Part shown: positions 23,661 to 30,835 of the stretch, one piece after another
How positions within the stretch are numbered: the stretch's first letter is position 1
How the letters are laid out: the number at the start of each line of letters is the position of its first letter
Source of the DNA: Phycisphaerae bacterium
GTDB lineage: Bacteria; Planctomycetota; Phycisphaerae; Sedimentisphaerales; Anaerobacaceae
Assembly (NCBI GenBank): GCA_026386805.1
Contig: JAPLMX010000203.1
Location: forward strand, 1 to 33,385
Direction: 5' to 3'
Length of the DNA: 33,385 nt
Notes under the pieces: generated by a model
Told to the model about the DNA's origin: nothing
Databases searched by the model: none
Seen by the model: only the letters and a program-made list of their open reading frames with translations
Translations under genes and position numbers: made by a program

Positions 23661-25477
23661 CGGAGCTTGCCACGCAATCCCGGCTGGGTGCGACCCTCGT
23701 GGCCGAAGGGGCCATCACGCCAGAGCAGCTCGACCGGCTTCTGGCCGAGCAACGGACGACGGGCCGCATGCTGGGCGAAATGCTCATCGAGCAAGGGGTG
23801 ATCGACAGTCCCCGCATGCTTCGATTCCTGGCGCAGCAGCTTGGCGTGCCTTTTTGCCAGTTGCGTCACGGACTCGTGGACTTTTCTTTGCTGTCGCTGA
23901 TCGGCGAGGAAGAGGCCCAGCGGCTCACGGTGGTCCCGATGTTCAAGGTGCACGATACACTGACGGTAGCGATGGCCGAGCCGCAATCGCTGCCCAAGAT
24001 CGACCGGCTCCACCAGTTGACGGGCTGCCGGATTCGGCCCGTGCTGGCGCCGCGCGAAAACATCCTCGAATACATCAAGAAATTCACGTCGGGCAACACG
24101 GACGTGGACTCGTTTCTCGCCTCGCTGTCGGAAAGCGACGTGGAGGTGGTGGAAAAGGAGTCCGTGGACGGTGGGCCGGCCACGAACCTGGACAAGATGG
24201 TCGAGGGCAGTCCCATCATCAACCTGGTCAATGTGGCGCTGCTGACGGCCATCAAGGACAAGGCGAGCGACATCCACATCGAGCCGGACAAGCTGGGTAC
24301 GCGGATTCGCTATCGGATTGACGGCACGCTCCGGGACCTCATGAAGCCGCCTCCGGGCCTTCACGGTGCGATCGTCTCTCGGGTCAAGGTCATCGGCCGG
24401 ATGGACATCGCGGAGAAGCGCCTTCCCCAGGAGGGCCGCGTGCGGATCGTCGCCGAGGGCCGGGACATCGATCTGCGCGTGTCCAGCATGCCCACGCTGC
24501 TGGGCGAGAAGATCGTGATGCGCATCCTGGATAAGGCGAACCTTCGGATTCGCCTGGAAGACCTTGGCTTCCGGCGTGAGACGCTGGACGCATTCCAGAG
24601 AATGCTTCACCAGCCCTATGGGCTTGTCCTGGTGACGGGGCCGACCGGGAGCGGCAAGACGACCACCCTGTATTCCGCCCTGGACCTGATCCGAAGCCCC
24701 GAGAAGAACATCGTGACGGTGGAAGACCCCGTCGAGTACCAACTCGACATGATCAACCAGATCCAGGTCCACGAGGCGATCGGCATGACCTTTGCGAGGG
24801 CCCTGCGGAGCATCCTTCGGCAGGACCCCGATATCATCATGGTGGGCGAAATCCGCGATGAGGAGACGGCGCGCGTGGCGGTACAGGCCGCTTTGACGGG
24901 CCACCTCGTGCTGGCCACCCTGCACACGAACGACGCCCCCGGGGCCGTGGCAAGACTTCTGGACATGGGGATCGAGCCTTATCTTCTCTCCAGCGCGATT
25001 AACGGCGTTATTGCCCAGAGACTCGCCCGAACGGTGTGCCCGAGCTGTGCGGCCAAGTACATCCCGGCGCAGAGCGTGCTGGCGGATGCGGGCCTGGCCG
25101 ATAAGCCGGGCCGCACGTTCCGAAAAGGCGCGGGCTGCAAGGAGTGTCACAACTCCGGCTGCCGGGGCCGGGCCGGCGTTTACGCCGTCATGGAAGTGAC
25201 TTCCGACCTGCGGCGCATGATCCATCGTGCCGCGCCAACCCACGAGCTGAGCGACGTTCTGCACAAGCAGGGCGTGCTGACCCTTCGCGAAGAGGGAGTG
25301 CTACTGGCCATCGAGGGCAAGACGTGCCTGGAGGAGGTGCTGGCCGTGACGCACAGTGAAGATACCGGCGCCGCGCCCACTTGTGTCGAGGGCGTCCCGC
25401 CCTCGAATCGCGGGCTGGAAGCCCGCGACACACGCGGCGTCGAGAGCGGCACACCCCAGCCGGTGGAGGTCGCATGA
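23657..25477 (+). CDS. gspE: Secretion/pilus assembly ATPase (GspE/PilB type)
   Basis: 606 residues from GTG 23657. N-terminal MshEN/T2SSE-N domain (about 8-150: LVAEGAITPEQLDRLL, LIEQGVID). The ATPase core has the Walker A GPTGSGKTT at 328-336, an Asp box (TVEDPVEYQ), Walker B (DPDIIMVGEIRDEETA) and a His box (GHLVLATLHTNDA). A tetracysteine zinc site follows (VCPSC, then GCKEC plus a nearby GCRGR). It is the hexameric cytoplasmic motor that drives pseudopilus or pilus assembly. The last ~30 residues have no counterpart in the family and are largely encoded by a 49-nt palindromic repeat (residues 576-592, VEGVPPSNRGLEARD). The stop overlaps the gspF start in ATGA. Confidence 0.93.
   Translation: MTELATQSRLGATLVAEGAITPEQLDRLLAEQRTTGRMLGEMLIEQGVIDSPRMLRFLAQQLGVPFCQLRHGLVDFSLLSLIGEEEAQRLTVVPMFKVHDTLTVAMAEPQSLPKIDRLHQLTGCRIRPVLAPRENILEYIKKFTSGNTDVDSFLASLSESDVEVVEKESVDGGPATNLDKMVEGSPIINLVNVALLTAIKDKASDIHIEPDKLGTRIRYRIDGTLRDLMKPPPGLHGAIVSRVKVIGRMDIAEKRLPQEGRVRIVAEGRDIDLRVSSMPTLLGEKIVMRILDKANLRIRLEDLGFRRETLDAFQRMLHQPYGLVLVTGPTGSGKTTTLYSALDLIRSPEKNIVTVEDPVEYQLDMINQIQVHEAIGMTFARALRSILRQDPDIIMVGEIRDEETARVAVQAALTGHLVLATLHTNDAPGAVARLLDMGIEPYLLSSAINGVIAQRLARTVCPSCAAKYIPAQSVLADAGLADKPGRTFRKGAGCKECHNSGCRGRAGVYAVMEVTSDLRRMIHRAAPTHELSDVLHKQGVLTLREEGVLLAIEGKTCLEEVLAVTHSEDTGAAPTCVEGVPPSNRGLEARDTRGVESGTPQPVEVA
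25383..25431 (+). repeat. 49-nt palindromic element encoding the gspE tail
   Basis: Perfect form of the family: closing stem GTGT/ACAC; first hairpin CGAGGGCG, loop TCC, CGCCCTCG; 3-nt spacer AAT; second hairpin CGCGGGCT, loop GGA, AGCCCGCG. Translated in the gspE frame without a stop. Confidence 0.9.
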
Positions 25478-26703
25478 AGCTGGCCTACAAGGCGTATGAT
25501 GGTCTGGGCAAATCGGTCACGGGTATTGTCGATGCCGGGGACGCGGCCGGCGCGGCGGAGATGCTGCGGCGTAAAGGACTCTTTGTGGCGGAGGTCAAGG
25601 CGTCCATCCCCACGGAGGGGAAGAAGGCACATGGCCGAAAGCGTCGATCCTCCGGCGGCCAGCGACTGAAAGACGTGGCGTGGTTCTCTCGACAGCTCTA
25701 CGTCCTGGTTTCCTCCGGCACGCAACTGGCCGACGCTCTGCATGCCCTCGAACGTCAAGCCCGGCCGGGGCCCTGGCGGCAGACCATGACCAGCTTGCGG
25801 ACGCGGGTCGAAGAGGGGACCTCTCTGGCGGCCGCGATGGAGTCTCACGGCACGTATTTCGATCCGATCTATCGGAATCTGGTCACGGCCGGAGAATCGA
25901 GCGGCCACCTGGTGGAGATGTTCGACCGGCTGGCCGGCCTCAAGCAGAAGCAACTGAAGGTCCGCAATTCCGTCGTGGGGGCCCTCGCTTACCCGTGCAT
26001 GCTGGTGACGGTTGGCCTATCCATTTTCATCATGCTGCTGTTGTTTGTCATTCCCCGTTTCGCCGGGCTGTTCAAAACGATGGATGTTCCGCTGCCGTCG
26101 AGCACGGCCCTGCTTCTGCACGTCAGTGACGCGTTTCGCGGATACTGGTGGTTGATCCTATTGGCGGTGGCGGGGGGTGTCGGCTCCCTGGTCGCGTGTC
26201 TGCGTACGCCCCGGGGCCGGTCCATTCGGGATGCGGCGATTCTCCGCATGCCCTACATCGGGCCGGTCGTGAAAAGCCTCTCGACGGCACGAATCATATC
26301 GCTTCTCGGCGTGCTGATGCAGGCACGCATCCCCGTGCTGGAAGCCCTGCGGCACGTGCAGCAATCGACCGGAAACAGCCGCTATCAGGAGCTGATTTCC
26401 AGGGCGGAGGACTCCGTCTCCAAAGGCGAGGCGATGAGCGCTGCGTTCGACGACGCGAGCCTCATCAACCCTTCGGTTTATGAGGCGATCCGCAGCGGCG
26501 AAAATAGCGGCGAGATCGACCGGCTGCTGCTCACCATCTCCGCGTTTCTCGACGAGGAGAATGAGGTCATTGTTCGGTCCCTGACGAGCATCATCGAGCC
26601 GCTGATCCTCATCGTGATGGGAGTGCTGGTGGGGCTGATTGCCATTTGCATGTTCATGCCGCTGTTTGACCTTGCTTCGATGACGCAGCAGGGAGGAGGA
26701 TAG
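25474..26703 (+). CDS. gspF: Inner-membrane platform protein GspF/PilC
   Basis: 409 residues from ATG 25474, which overlaps the gspE stop by four bases; the frame is open further upstream but only through the repeat. Two GspF domains, each with four-helix character: FSRQLYVLVSSGTQLADAL with GTSLAAAM and LVTAGESSGHL, then ISLLGVLMQARIPVLEAL with EAIRSGENSGEIDRLL. Three membrane segments are visible: MLVTVGLSIFIMLLLFVIP (~190), WWLILLAVAGGVGSLVAC (~225) and LILIVMGVLVGLIAICMF (~375). The protein binds the ATPase and pseudopilin base. An N-terminal AYKAYDGLGKSVTGIVDA segment is standard. pilM follows two bases after the stop. Confidence 0.92.
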   Translation: MKLAYKAYDGLGKSVTGIVDAGDAAGAAEMLRRKGLFVAEVKASIPTEGKKAHGRKRRSSGGQRLKDVAWFSRQLYVLVSSGTQLADALHALERQARPGPWRQTMTSLRTRVEEGTSLAAAMESHGTYFDPIYRNLVTAGESSGHLVEMFDRLAGLKQKQLKVRNSVVGALAYPCMLVTVGLSIFIMLLLFVIPRFAGLFKTMDVPLPSSTALLLHVSDAFRGYWWLILLAVAGGVGSLVACLRTPRGRSIRDAAILRMPYIGPVVKSLSTARIISLLGVLMQARIPVLEALRHVQQSTGNSRYQELISRAEDSVSKGEAMSAAFDDASLINPSVYEAIRSGENSGEIDRLLLTISAFLDEENEVIVRSLTSIIEPLILIVMGVLVGLIAICMFMPLFDLASMTQQGGG

Positions 26704-26705
26704 AA

Positions 26706-27758
26706 ATGACCCGTTCCTCGCGGACGATTATCGGGGTTGATATCGGCAGGCATACGATCAAGGCCGCCCAGCTTCAGGCTTGCGGGGGGCGGTATCGCAT
26801 CTATAGCCTGTTGCTGCTGCCGAGGCCACAGCCGGAGAACGAGATCGGCGCCGAGGATGCCTTGGCGATCAAGGAGAGTCTCAAGCGGCAGGGCCTCAGT
26901 GGCAACGGGATCGCGATTGCGGCGCCCGAGCGGATGCTGCTGCGAACGACGGTGGAAGTGCCCTGCAAAGTCACCGGTGCCGCGGCCGAGCAGGTCATTC
27001 GGATGGAGTTGTCGCGTCTGCACAACGTCGCTCCGGATTCGTTCGAGCTGGCGCATTGGGACCTGGCGGCCGCCAATAACGCCCGGCCGATCACGCAGAC
27101 CCTGGCGGTGGGCTGTCCGCACGATGCCGCCAACGCCCTGCTGGATGTCTTCGAGAACGCGGGATTCCGCGTGGCCGCATTGGACGTGCGCGGTGCGGCC
27201 GTGGCACGCGCTTGCCGCCCGCTGCTTCTGCCGCCACCCCAGATCACGGCGATCGTGGACCTGGGATGGCGCTCCACGTCGGTGCTCTTCGTGTGTGGCC
27301 GGTCGCTCGTCTACGAGAGATCGGTCCAAGGGGCGCCCATCGGGGACCTCACCGCCAAGTTCACGGACGTCTTCTCGCTGGGGCCGGGATCGGCCTACCA
27401 AATCATCGGCACGATCGGCCCGGGTACGGACGAGCCGGCGGGGCAGTACGACCCGGAGAGTCTCGATCTGATCCGAAAGCACATGAGGACTCACTTCGAC
27501 AAGCTGCTGGACGAGCTGAGAGTGCCTCTGTCCTATGCGAATCACCAATTCCCGGGCGAAGGCGTGAAGCGGCTGCTGCTGATCGGCGGCGGCGCCGGAG
27601 TCCCCGGGCTGGCCCCCTATTGTGAGGCCCGGCTGGGGATCGAGGTCAAGAGGGGGGCGCCGAGCGACCTGGTGGAGAGTCCGCCGGAGCTATCGGTCAA
27701 GGCGGGCAATCCGGCCCTGACCTGCGCGATGGGCCTGGCACAGTTCGAAGGGGTCTGA
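26706..27758 (+). CDS. pilM: Actin-like assembly protein PilM
   Basis: 350 residues. Actin-like/FtsA-type ATP-binding motifs: phosphate-1 IIGVDIGRHTIKAAQL at the N-terminus, a second phosphate loop ITAIVDLGWRSTSVLFV near 180, and the adenosine loop LLLIGGGAGVPGLAPY near 295. PilM forms a cytoplasmic ring that binds the N-terminus of PilN and connects the motor with the PilNO alignment complex. Length matches the family (about 350). The following 121-base spacer carries a tandem-hexamer-like repeat that starts right at the stop codon. Confidence 0.9.
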   Translation: MTRSSRTIIGVDIGRHTIKAAQLQACGGRYRIYSLLLLPRPQPENEIGAEDALAIKESLKRQGLSGNGIAIAAPERMLLRTTVEVPCKVTGAAAEQVIRMELSRLHNVAPDSFELAHWDLAAANNARPITQTLAVGCPHDAANALLDVFENAGFRVAALDVRGAAVARACRPLLLPPPQITAIVDLGWRSTSVLFVCGRSLVYERSVQGAPIGDLTAKFTDVFSLGPGSAYQIIGTIGPGTDEPAGQYDPESLDLIRKHMRTHFDKLLDELRVPLSYANHQFPGEGVKRLLLIGGGAGVPGLAPYCEARLGIEVKRGAPSDLVESPPELSVKAGNPALTCAMGLAQFEGV

Positions 27759-27853
27759 AGTTTGAAGTGTGAAGTTTGAAGTGTGAAGTGTGAAATCAGG
27801 AGTTCTGCAATTTGAGACTTCCGACTTCACACCGGCAACTTCAAACTTGAAAA
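27757..27853. repeat. Inverted array of GAAGTTTGAAGTGTG-type repeats in the pilM/pilN spacer
   Basis: The left part (27757-27794) is a run of GAAGTTT and GAAGTGT units; the right part (about 27823-27851) has the complement, ACTTCACACC and AACTTCAAACTT. The same units occur inverted at 10975-11001. In the middle, GGAGTTCTGCAA at 27799-27810 is identical to 12 bases in the terminal repeat of the 181-bp element (29875-29886). Confidence 0.8.
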
Positions 27854-27879
27854 CCTGAGCTTCGATTGGGTCTTGTCTT

Positions 27880-28497
27880 ATGAGTGACGTGAATCTGATC
27901 CCGGCCAGTCGGGTGGTGGGAAAACGCCGCAAGGCGCGGCTTTGCGTGTGGGTGACGGTCTGCGGGATGTACGGGGCCTTGATTGCCGCCGGCTCATTGA
28001 CGTTCCACGTGGCTCATGCCGGCGAGAGCCGCAGTCAGACCCGCCAACTGGAGGCCGCCGATAAGCGGATCGAAGAAAACAACCGGATCATGTTGGGGCT
28101 TCGCCGCCAGCTTGCGGAAACCACCACGGCCCTGGAGACGACGAAGGCGATCCATGGCCAGCCGGACTGGAGCAAGCTGCTGACGGGGCTGTCCGCTCAG
28201 CTCGGCGAAGAAATCGTGCTCAGTCATTGCCAGCTCACGACCCTCGCTGCCGACGGCAAGGTCATCACGGTGGAGGGGAGTGGATCTGTGCCTGCCGTGC
28301 CGTTGGGGGCGTTTCTGAAGGGATGCCGGCGCACCTTACTGCTGAACGGGTACGGCAAATCGCAGGAATCCGTCTCCCGGTTCGTTCTGCGGCTGGAAGG
28401 ATCGGGCGTGTTTGACCTGGTTCGGCTGGCAAACTGCTCCCGGCAGACGTTCTTGAAGGGAGAGGCGGTGGCGTTCGTGGTGGAGTGTCAGTTTTAG
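27880..28497 (+). CDS. pilN: PilN-like inner-membrane assembly protein
   Basis: 205 residues. It begins MSDVNLIPAS, the conserved cytoplasmic NLIP motif by which PilN docks in PilM, followed by one membrane span (about 25-45, WVTVCGMYGALIAAGSLTF), a periplasmic coiled coil (about 55-95, QTRQLEAADKRIEENNRIMLG), and a ferredoxin-like C-terminal domain. Identification rests on the start motif, topology and order M-N-O. There is no good ribosome site; instead the 19 bases before ATG 27880 are nearly identical to those before the pilP-like gene (TTCGATTGG at 27861). Confidence 0.82.
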   Translation: MSDVNLIPASRVVGKRRKARLCVWVTVCGMYGALIAAGSLTFHVAHAGESRSQTRQLEAADKRIEENNRIMLGLRRQLAETTTALETTKAIHGQPDWSKLLTGLSAQLGEEIVLSHCQLTTLAADGKVITVEGSGSVPAVPLGAFLKGCRRTLLLNGYGKSQESVSRFVLRLEGSGVFDLVRLANCSRQTFLKGEAVAFVVECQF

Positions 28498-28562
28498 TTG
28501 ACAGTTGGCAGTGGACAGTTGGTGGTCTCCCACTGCGAGCTGTGAACTGACAACTGTCAACT
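28496..28562. repeat. Inverted repeat AGTTGACAGTTG ... CAACTGTCAACT in the pilN/pilO spacer
   Basis: Perfect 12-bp arms at 28496-28507 and 28551-28562, overlapping the pilN stop codon. Between them the sequence carries further GACAGTTGG phrases. The spacer at 17585-17601 has a related phrase (GTTGACAGTTGTCAG). Confidence 0.8.
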
Positions 28563-28576
28563 GAGAAAGGGTAATC

Positions 28577-29158
28577 ATGGCATCGCCAAGTGGATCCAAG
28601 CAGTCCAGACTCTTGTGGATCGATGCGGCCGGAATCGGCGTGTGCCTTCTCGCGTCCGTGGCGGGATACATGGCATTGGTACATCCGTTTCTTCAGCAGC
28701 GATCCGCGGCGACGGGCCTGTCGCGCGAGATGGAGAGTCGCCAAAAGAAAGCGGCGGAGTTGGAAGCGACCGTCACGACCATAAAGGATCGCGTGGACAT
28801 GGTCGCCCAGCAGTTGACGGCCGGCGCCATCCAGCTTGAGTCGGCCGGCCACATCAACAAGCGGATCGCCGGCGTGACAGAGTTCTTCTCCAGTTGTGAT
28901 CTTCACGTGGATGACGTGCAGACGGGCCGCGTGTCCAGCGGTCTGCAATACGATCTGGTGCCGATCACCATCGTGGGGCGGGGGGCGTACCTACAGTGCG
29001 CGAAACTCCTGCACGGACTGTGCTCGAAGTACCCTGACATGAGCGTCATGCACATCGACCTTACCGGCAGTCCCACGGAACGCGTGGAGCTGGAGAAGTT
29101 CCGGTTCGACCTGTTCTGGTACGCGACGCCGAGCAAATCGGCGCCCAAGAGAGTCTAA
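28577..29158 (+). CDS. pilO: PilO-like inner-membrane assembly protein
   Basis: 193 residues. Short cytoplasmic start, one membrane span (about 14-36, IDAAGIGVCLLASVAGYMALV), a coiled coil (about 45-85, LSREMESRQKKAAELEATV), and a periplasmic domain with the PilO-type segment YDLVPITIVGRGAYLQCAKL. PilO pairs with PilN in the periplasm to align the platform with the outer-membrane secretin. Sequence identity in this family is low, so topology and gene order carry the assignment. GAAAGGG precedes ATG 28577. Confidence 0.78.
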   Translation: MASPSGSKQSRLLWIDAAGIGVCLLASVAGYMALVHPFLQQRSAATGLSREMESRQKKAAELEATVTTIKDRVDMVAQQLTAGAIQLESAGHINKRIAGVTEFFSSCDLHVDDVQTGRVSSGLQYDLVPITIVGRGAYLQCAKLLHGLCSKYPDMSVMHIDLTGSPTERVELEKFRFDLFWYATPSKSAPKRV

Positions 29159-29180
29159 GGTGGGCGGTGTGAAGTGCAAA

Positions 29181-29287
29181 GGAATGTCATTGCGAGGAGC
29201 GCAGCAAAGCCTGCCCCTGCGAAGGCAGGGGAAGCAATCTCAATCCGCGTGGTGGGAGATTGCTTCGCTCCGCTCGCAAGGACATTC
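29181..29287. repeat. 107-bp inverted repeat of the ATTGCGAGGAGCG type in the pilO/pilP spacer
   Basis: GAATGTCATTGCGAGGAGCG (29182-29201) is mirrored by CGCTCGCAAGGACATTC ending at 29287, and inside it GAAGCAATCTC (29231-29241) pairs with GAGATTGCTTC (29256-29266). A nested CCTGCC...GGCAGG hairpin (29210-29229) interrupts the left arm. This type of intergenic repeat is widespread in bacterial genomes, often as many near-identical copies. Confidence 0.85.
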
Positions 29288-29326
29288 TTCCGACTTGAGG
29301 ACTCAATTTCGATTGGATTTTGACCT

Positions 29327-29869
29327 ATGAGCCTTACGAAGCGTCAGAAAACGTTATCGGCTGTCTTTCTTCTTGGCATCGCCGGCCTCGTGGCGGACCG
29401 GACGATCCTGCGTCCGCAGGGCGGCCCCCAAGCGGCCTCGGCTGATCCGGGTCCCCCAGCGCCAGACGTCGCGACGGGGAGCCCTTCCCTCCCGGCCTTG
29501 CCGAACGTTGTCGCGCCGTCGGACCGTGTGCCGGCACGCCCGGACCTGGCGGAACGCCTGAACGATTTGCTGGCCGGCAAAGTGCCAGGTCCTAACGAGC
29601 CGCGCGACCCATTCTCTCTGCCGGCCACTTGGTCCGAGAGTGCTCCCGTGAACGGCGAACGGACCCCGGATGCGGTCCGGGGATTCCTGCGGAGCCACCA
29701 GCTTAAGGCCATCGTCATGCAGGGGGGCCAGTCGTGTGCCCAGGTCGATGACAGCTTCCTTGTCCCCGGCCAGCGCCTCGATGGTTTTGAGCTTGTCTCT
29801 TTGGACCATCGTTGTGCCGTCTTCGAGCGCGACGGCAAACGAGCCGTTCTCGAACTCGTGGTCGAGTAA
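29327..29869 (+). CDS. PilP/GspC-like periplasmic linker protein
   Basis: 180 residues. One N-terminal membrane span (about 9-25, LSAVFLLGIAGLVAD), a Pro/Ala-rich linker to ~75, then NEPRDPFSLP, the RDPF motif that precedes the homology domain in PilP, and a small beta domain (LKAIVMQGGQSCAQVDDSFLVPGQRLDGFELVSLD, about 120-175). PilP/GspC connects the inner-membrane platform with the secretin. Position after PilO is the standard place. A 181-bp palindromic element starts four bases after the stop codon. The 19 bases upstream of ATG match those upstream of pilN. Confidence 0.72.
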   Translation: MSLTKRQKTLSAVFLLGIAGLVADRTILRPQGGPQAASADPGPPAPDVATGSPSLPALPNVVAPSDRVPARPDLAERLNDLLAGKVPGPNEPRDPFSLPATWSESAPVNGERTPDAVRGFLRSHQLKAIVMQGGQSCAQVDDSFLVPGQRLDGFELVSLDHRCAVFERDGKRAVLELVVE

Positions 29870-29872
29870 AAA

Positions 29873-30053
29873 CTGGAGTTCTGCAAAATGGAGATTAGGC
29901 CTATATTCTTCAAGGAAATCTTATTCTTCGATTTCCTTGAAGAATCGGCGCCAGTTCTTTTCTGGCCCTTTGTTACGGTTTGGGAAGGAAAAATCGAGAA
30001 AAGAGATTTTTCCTTCCCAAAGTAGGCCTAATCTCCATTTTGCAGAACTCCAG
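29873..30053. mobile_element. 181-bp element with perfect 31-bp terminal inverted repeats and three internal hairpins
   Basis: Terminal arms 29873-29903 and 30023-30053 are exact reverse complements over 31 bases (outer end CTGGAGTTCTGCAAAATGG). Between them are three hairpins: a perfect 16-bp stem 29905-29920/29930-29945 with a 9-nt loop, a 5-bp stem GCCAG/CTGGC at 29950-29966, and a perfect 17-bp stem 29979-29995/30005-30021 with a 9-nt loop. The whole can fold as a four-way junction. It is A+T-richer than the flanking genes, has no gene of its own and no obvious target duplication. It resembles a miniature inverted-repeat element; no parent transposase is in the window. Confidence 0.8.
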
Positions 30054-30188
30054 CAAGAAGTGGGACAATCGAAGGGATCGGGCGAAGGACAGCCATGATA
30101 AATATCTCCGTACAACTACTTAAGTGCCGGCGGTTTCCCGACGATATTCAGCTTGTGGCATCGTTTCGGAAGAGGGTAAAGGACCCCG

Positions 30189-30206
30189 AACGCGGCGTGT
30201 CGCGTT
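30189..30206. repeat. Small AACGCG...CGCGTT hairpin upstream of gspG
   Basis: AACGCG (30189-30194), GCGTGT, CGCGTT (30201-30206), followed by a run of nine C. It is in the 207-base spacer between the 181-bp element and gspG and shares its core with the palindromes at 8641 and 30788. The remaining spacer (30054-30260) shows an AGGAG ribosome site before gspG and nothing else. Confidence 0.55.
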
Positions 30207-30260
30207 TGGCCCCCCCCCGAATCCGCCGGAGTCCACGGACCAAATAACAGGAGAATACAC

Positions 30261-30737
30261 ATGAGAAGAGACAGTTGTGCACGCAGACGGGGATTCAGTT
30301 TGTTGGAGATCGTGATCGTGGTGGCGATCATCGCGATCCTGGCGGCCATTGGGATTCCGCGCATGAGCCGGGGCGCCAGGGGCGCGAGTGACTCCGCGCT
30401 ATCCGGGGATCTCGCGACGCTTCGCAACGCCATCGATCTGTATGCTGCTGAGCATGGAGGGACCTATCCCGACGCGACCGACCCCAACACCCAGATCACG
30501 CAGTACACGGATGCCGCCGGCGGTGTGGCTACAGCGAAGGACGCGACGCACATTTACGGCCCGTATATGCGAACCATTCCTCCGCTGCCCGTGGGGGCGA
30601 AAAAAGGCGGTACGAAGATCGCCGCCGCGGACGGCACCGGTGTCGGCTGGATCTACAGCGCCACCCCCGGAACGGTCAAGCCGAACACCACGGCTTCGGA
30701 GAAGGATGAAGCAGGCAAGCTGTACAGCAACTATTGA
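30261..30737 (+). CDS. gspG: Major pseudopilin, GspG-like
   Basis: 158 residues. Short basic leader of 11 residues (MRRDSCARRRG) cut by prepilin peptidase before FSLLEIVIVVAIIAILAAIGIP, with Glu at mature position +5. The following LATLRNAIDLYAAEHGGTYPD is the characteristic alpha-beta segment of GspG-type major pseudopilins. It should polymerise into the pseudopilus that pushes substrates through the secretin. The C-terminal half differs from Gammaproteobacterial GspG, as usual in this phylum. It is the only pseudopilin here with a normal short leader free of repeats. AGGAG precedes ATG 30261. Confidence 0.88.
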   Translation: MRRDSCARRRGFSLLEIVIVVAIIAILAAIGIPRMSRGARGASDSALSGDLATLRNAIDLYAAEHGGTYPDATDPNTQITQYTDAAGGVATAKDATHIYGPYMRTIPPLPVGAKKGGTKIAAADGTGVGWIYSATPGTVKPNTTASEKDEAGKLYSNY

Positions 30738-30787
30738 GTCGGCTGTGACTGAACGTATTTCCTGTCGGTCACGTCATTGGGCCTGCA

Positions 30788-30805
30788 AACGCGGAATACC
30801 GCGTT
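30788..30805. repeat. AACGCGG/CCGCGTT hairpin between gspG and gspH
   Basis: Seven-base arms AACGCGG (30788-30794) and CCGCGTT (30799-30805) around AATA. It precedes the ribosome site GCGGAGG (30821-30827) of the next gene and shares its core with 8641-8666. Confidence 0.6.
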
Positions 30806-30835
30806 GGGGAGCCCCCTCTGGCGGAGGTGAATGCT

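Noticed and set aside
23477-25264. Long minus-strand open frame (595 codons) opposite gspE
   Set aside because: A shadow of gspE; the His/Arg/Asp-rich translation has no domain features.
29873-30053. tRNA or simple rho-independent terminator
   Set aside because: The cloverleaf has 31-, 16- and 17-bp arms and no anticodon or T-loop signature. The stems are far longer than a terminator and no T-run follows the outer stem.
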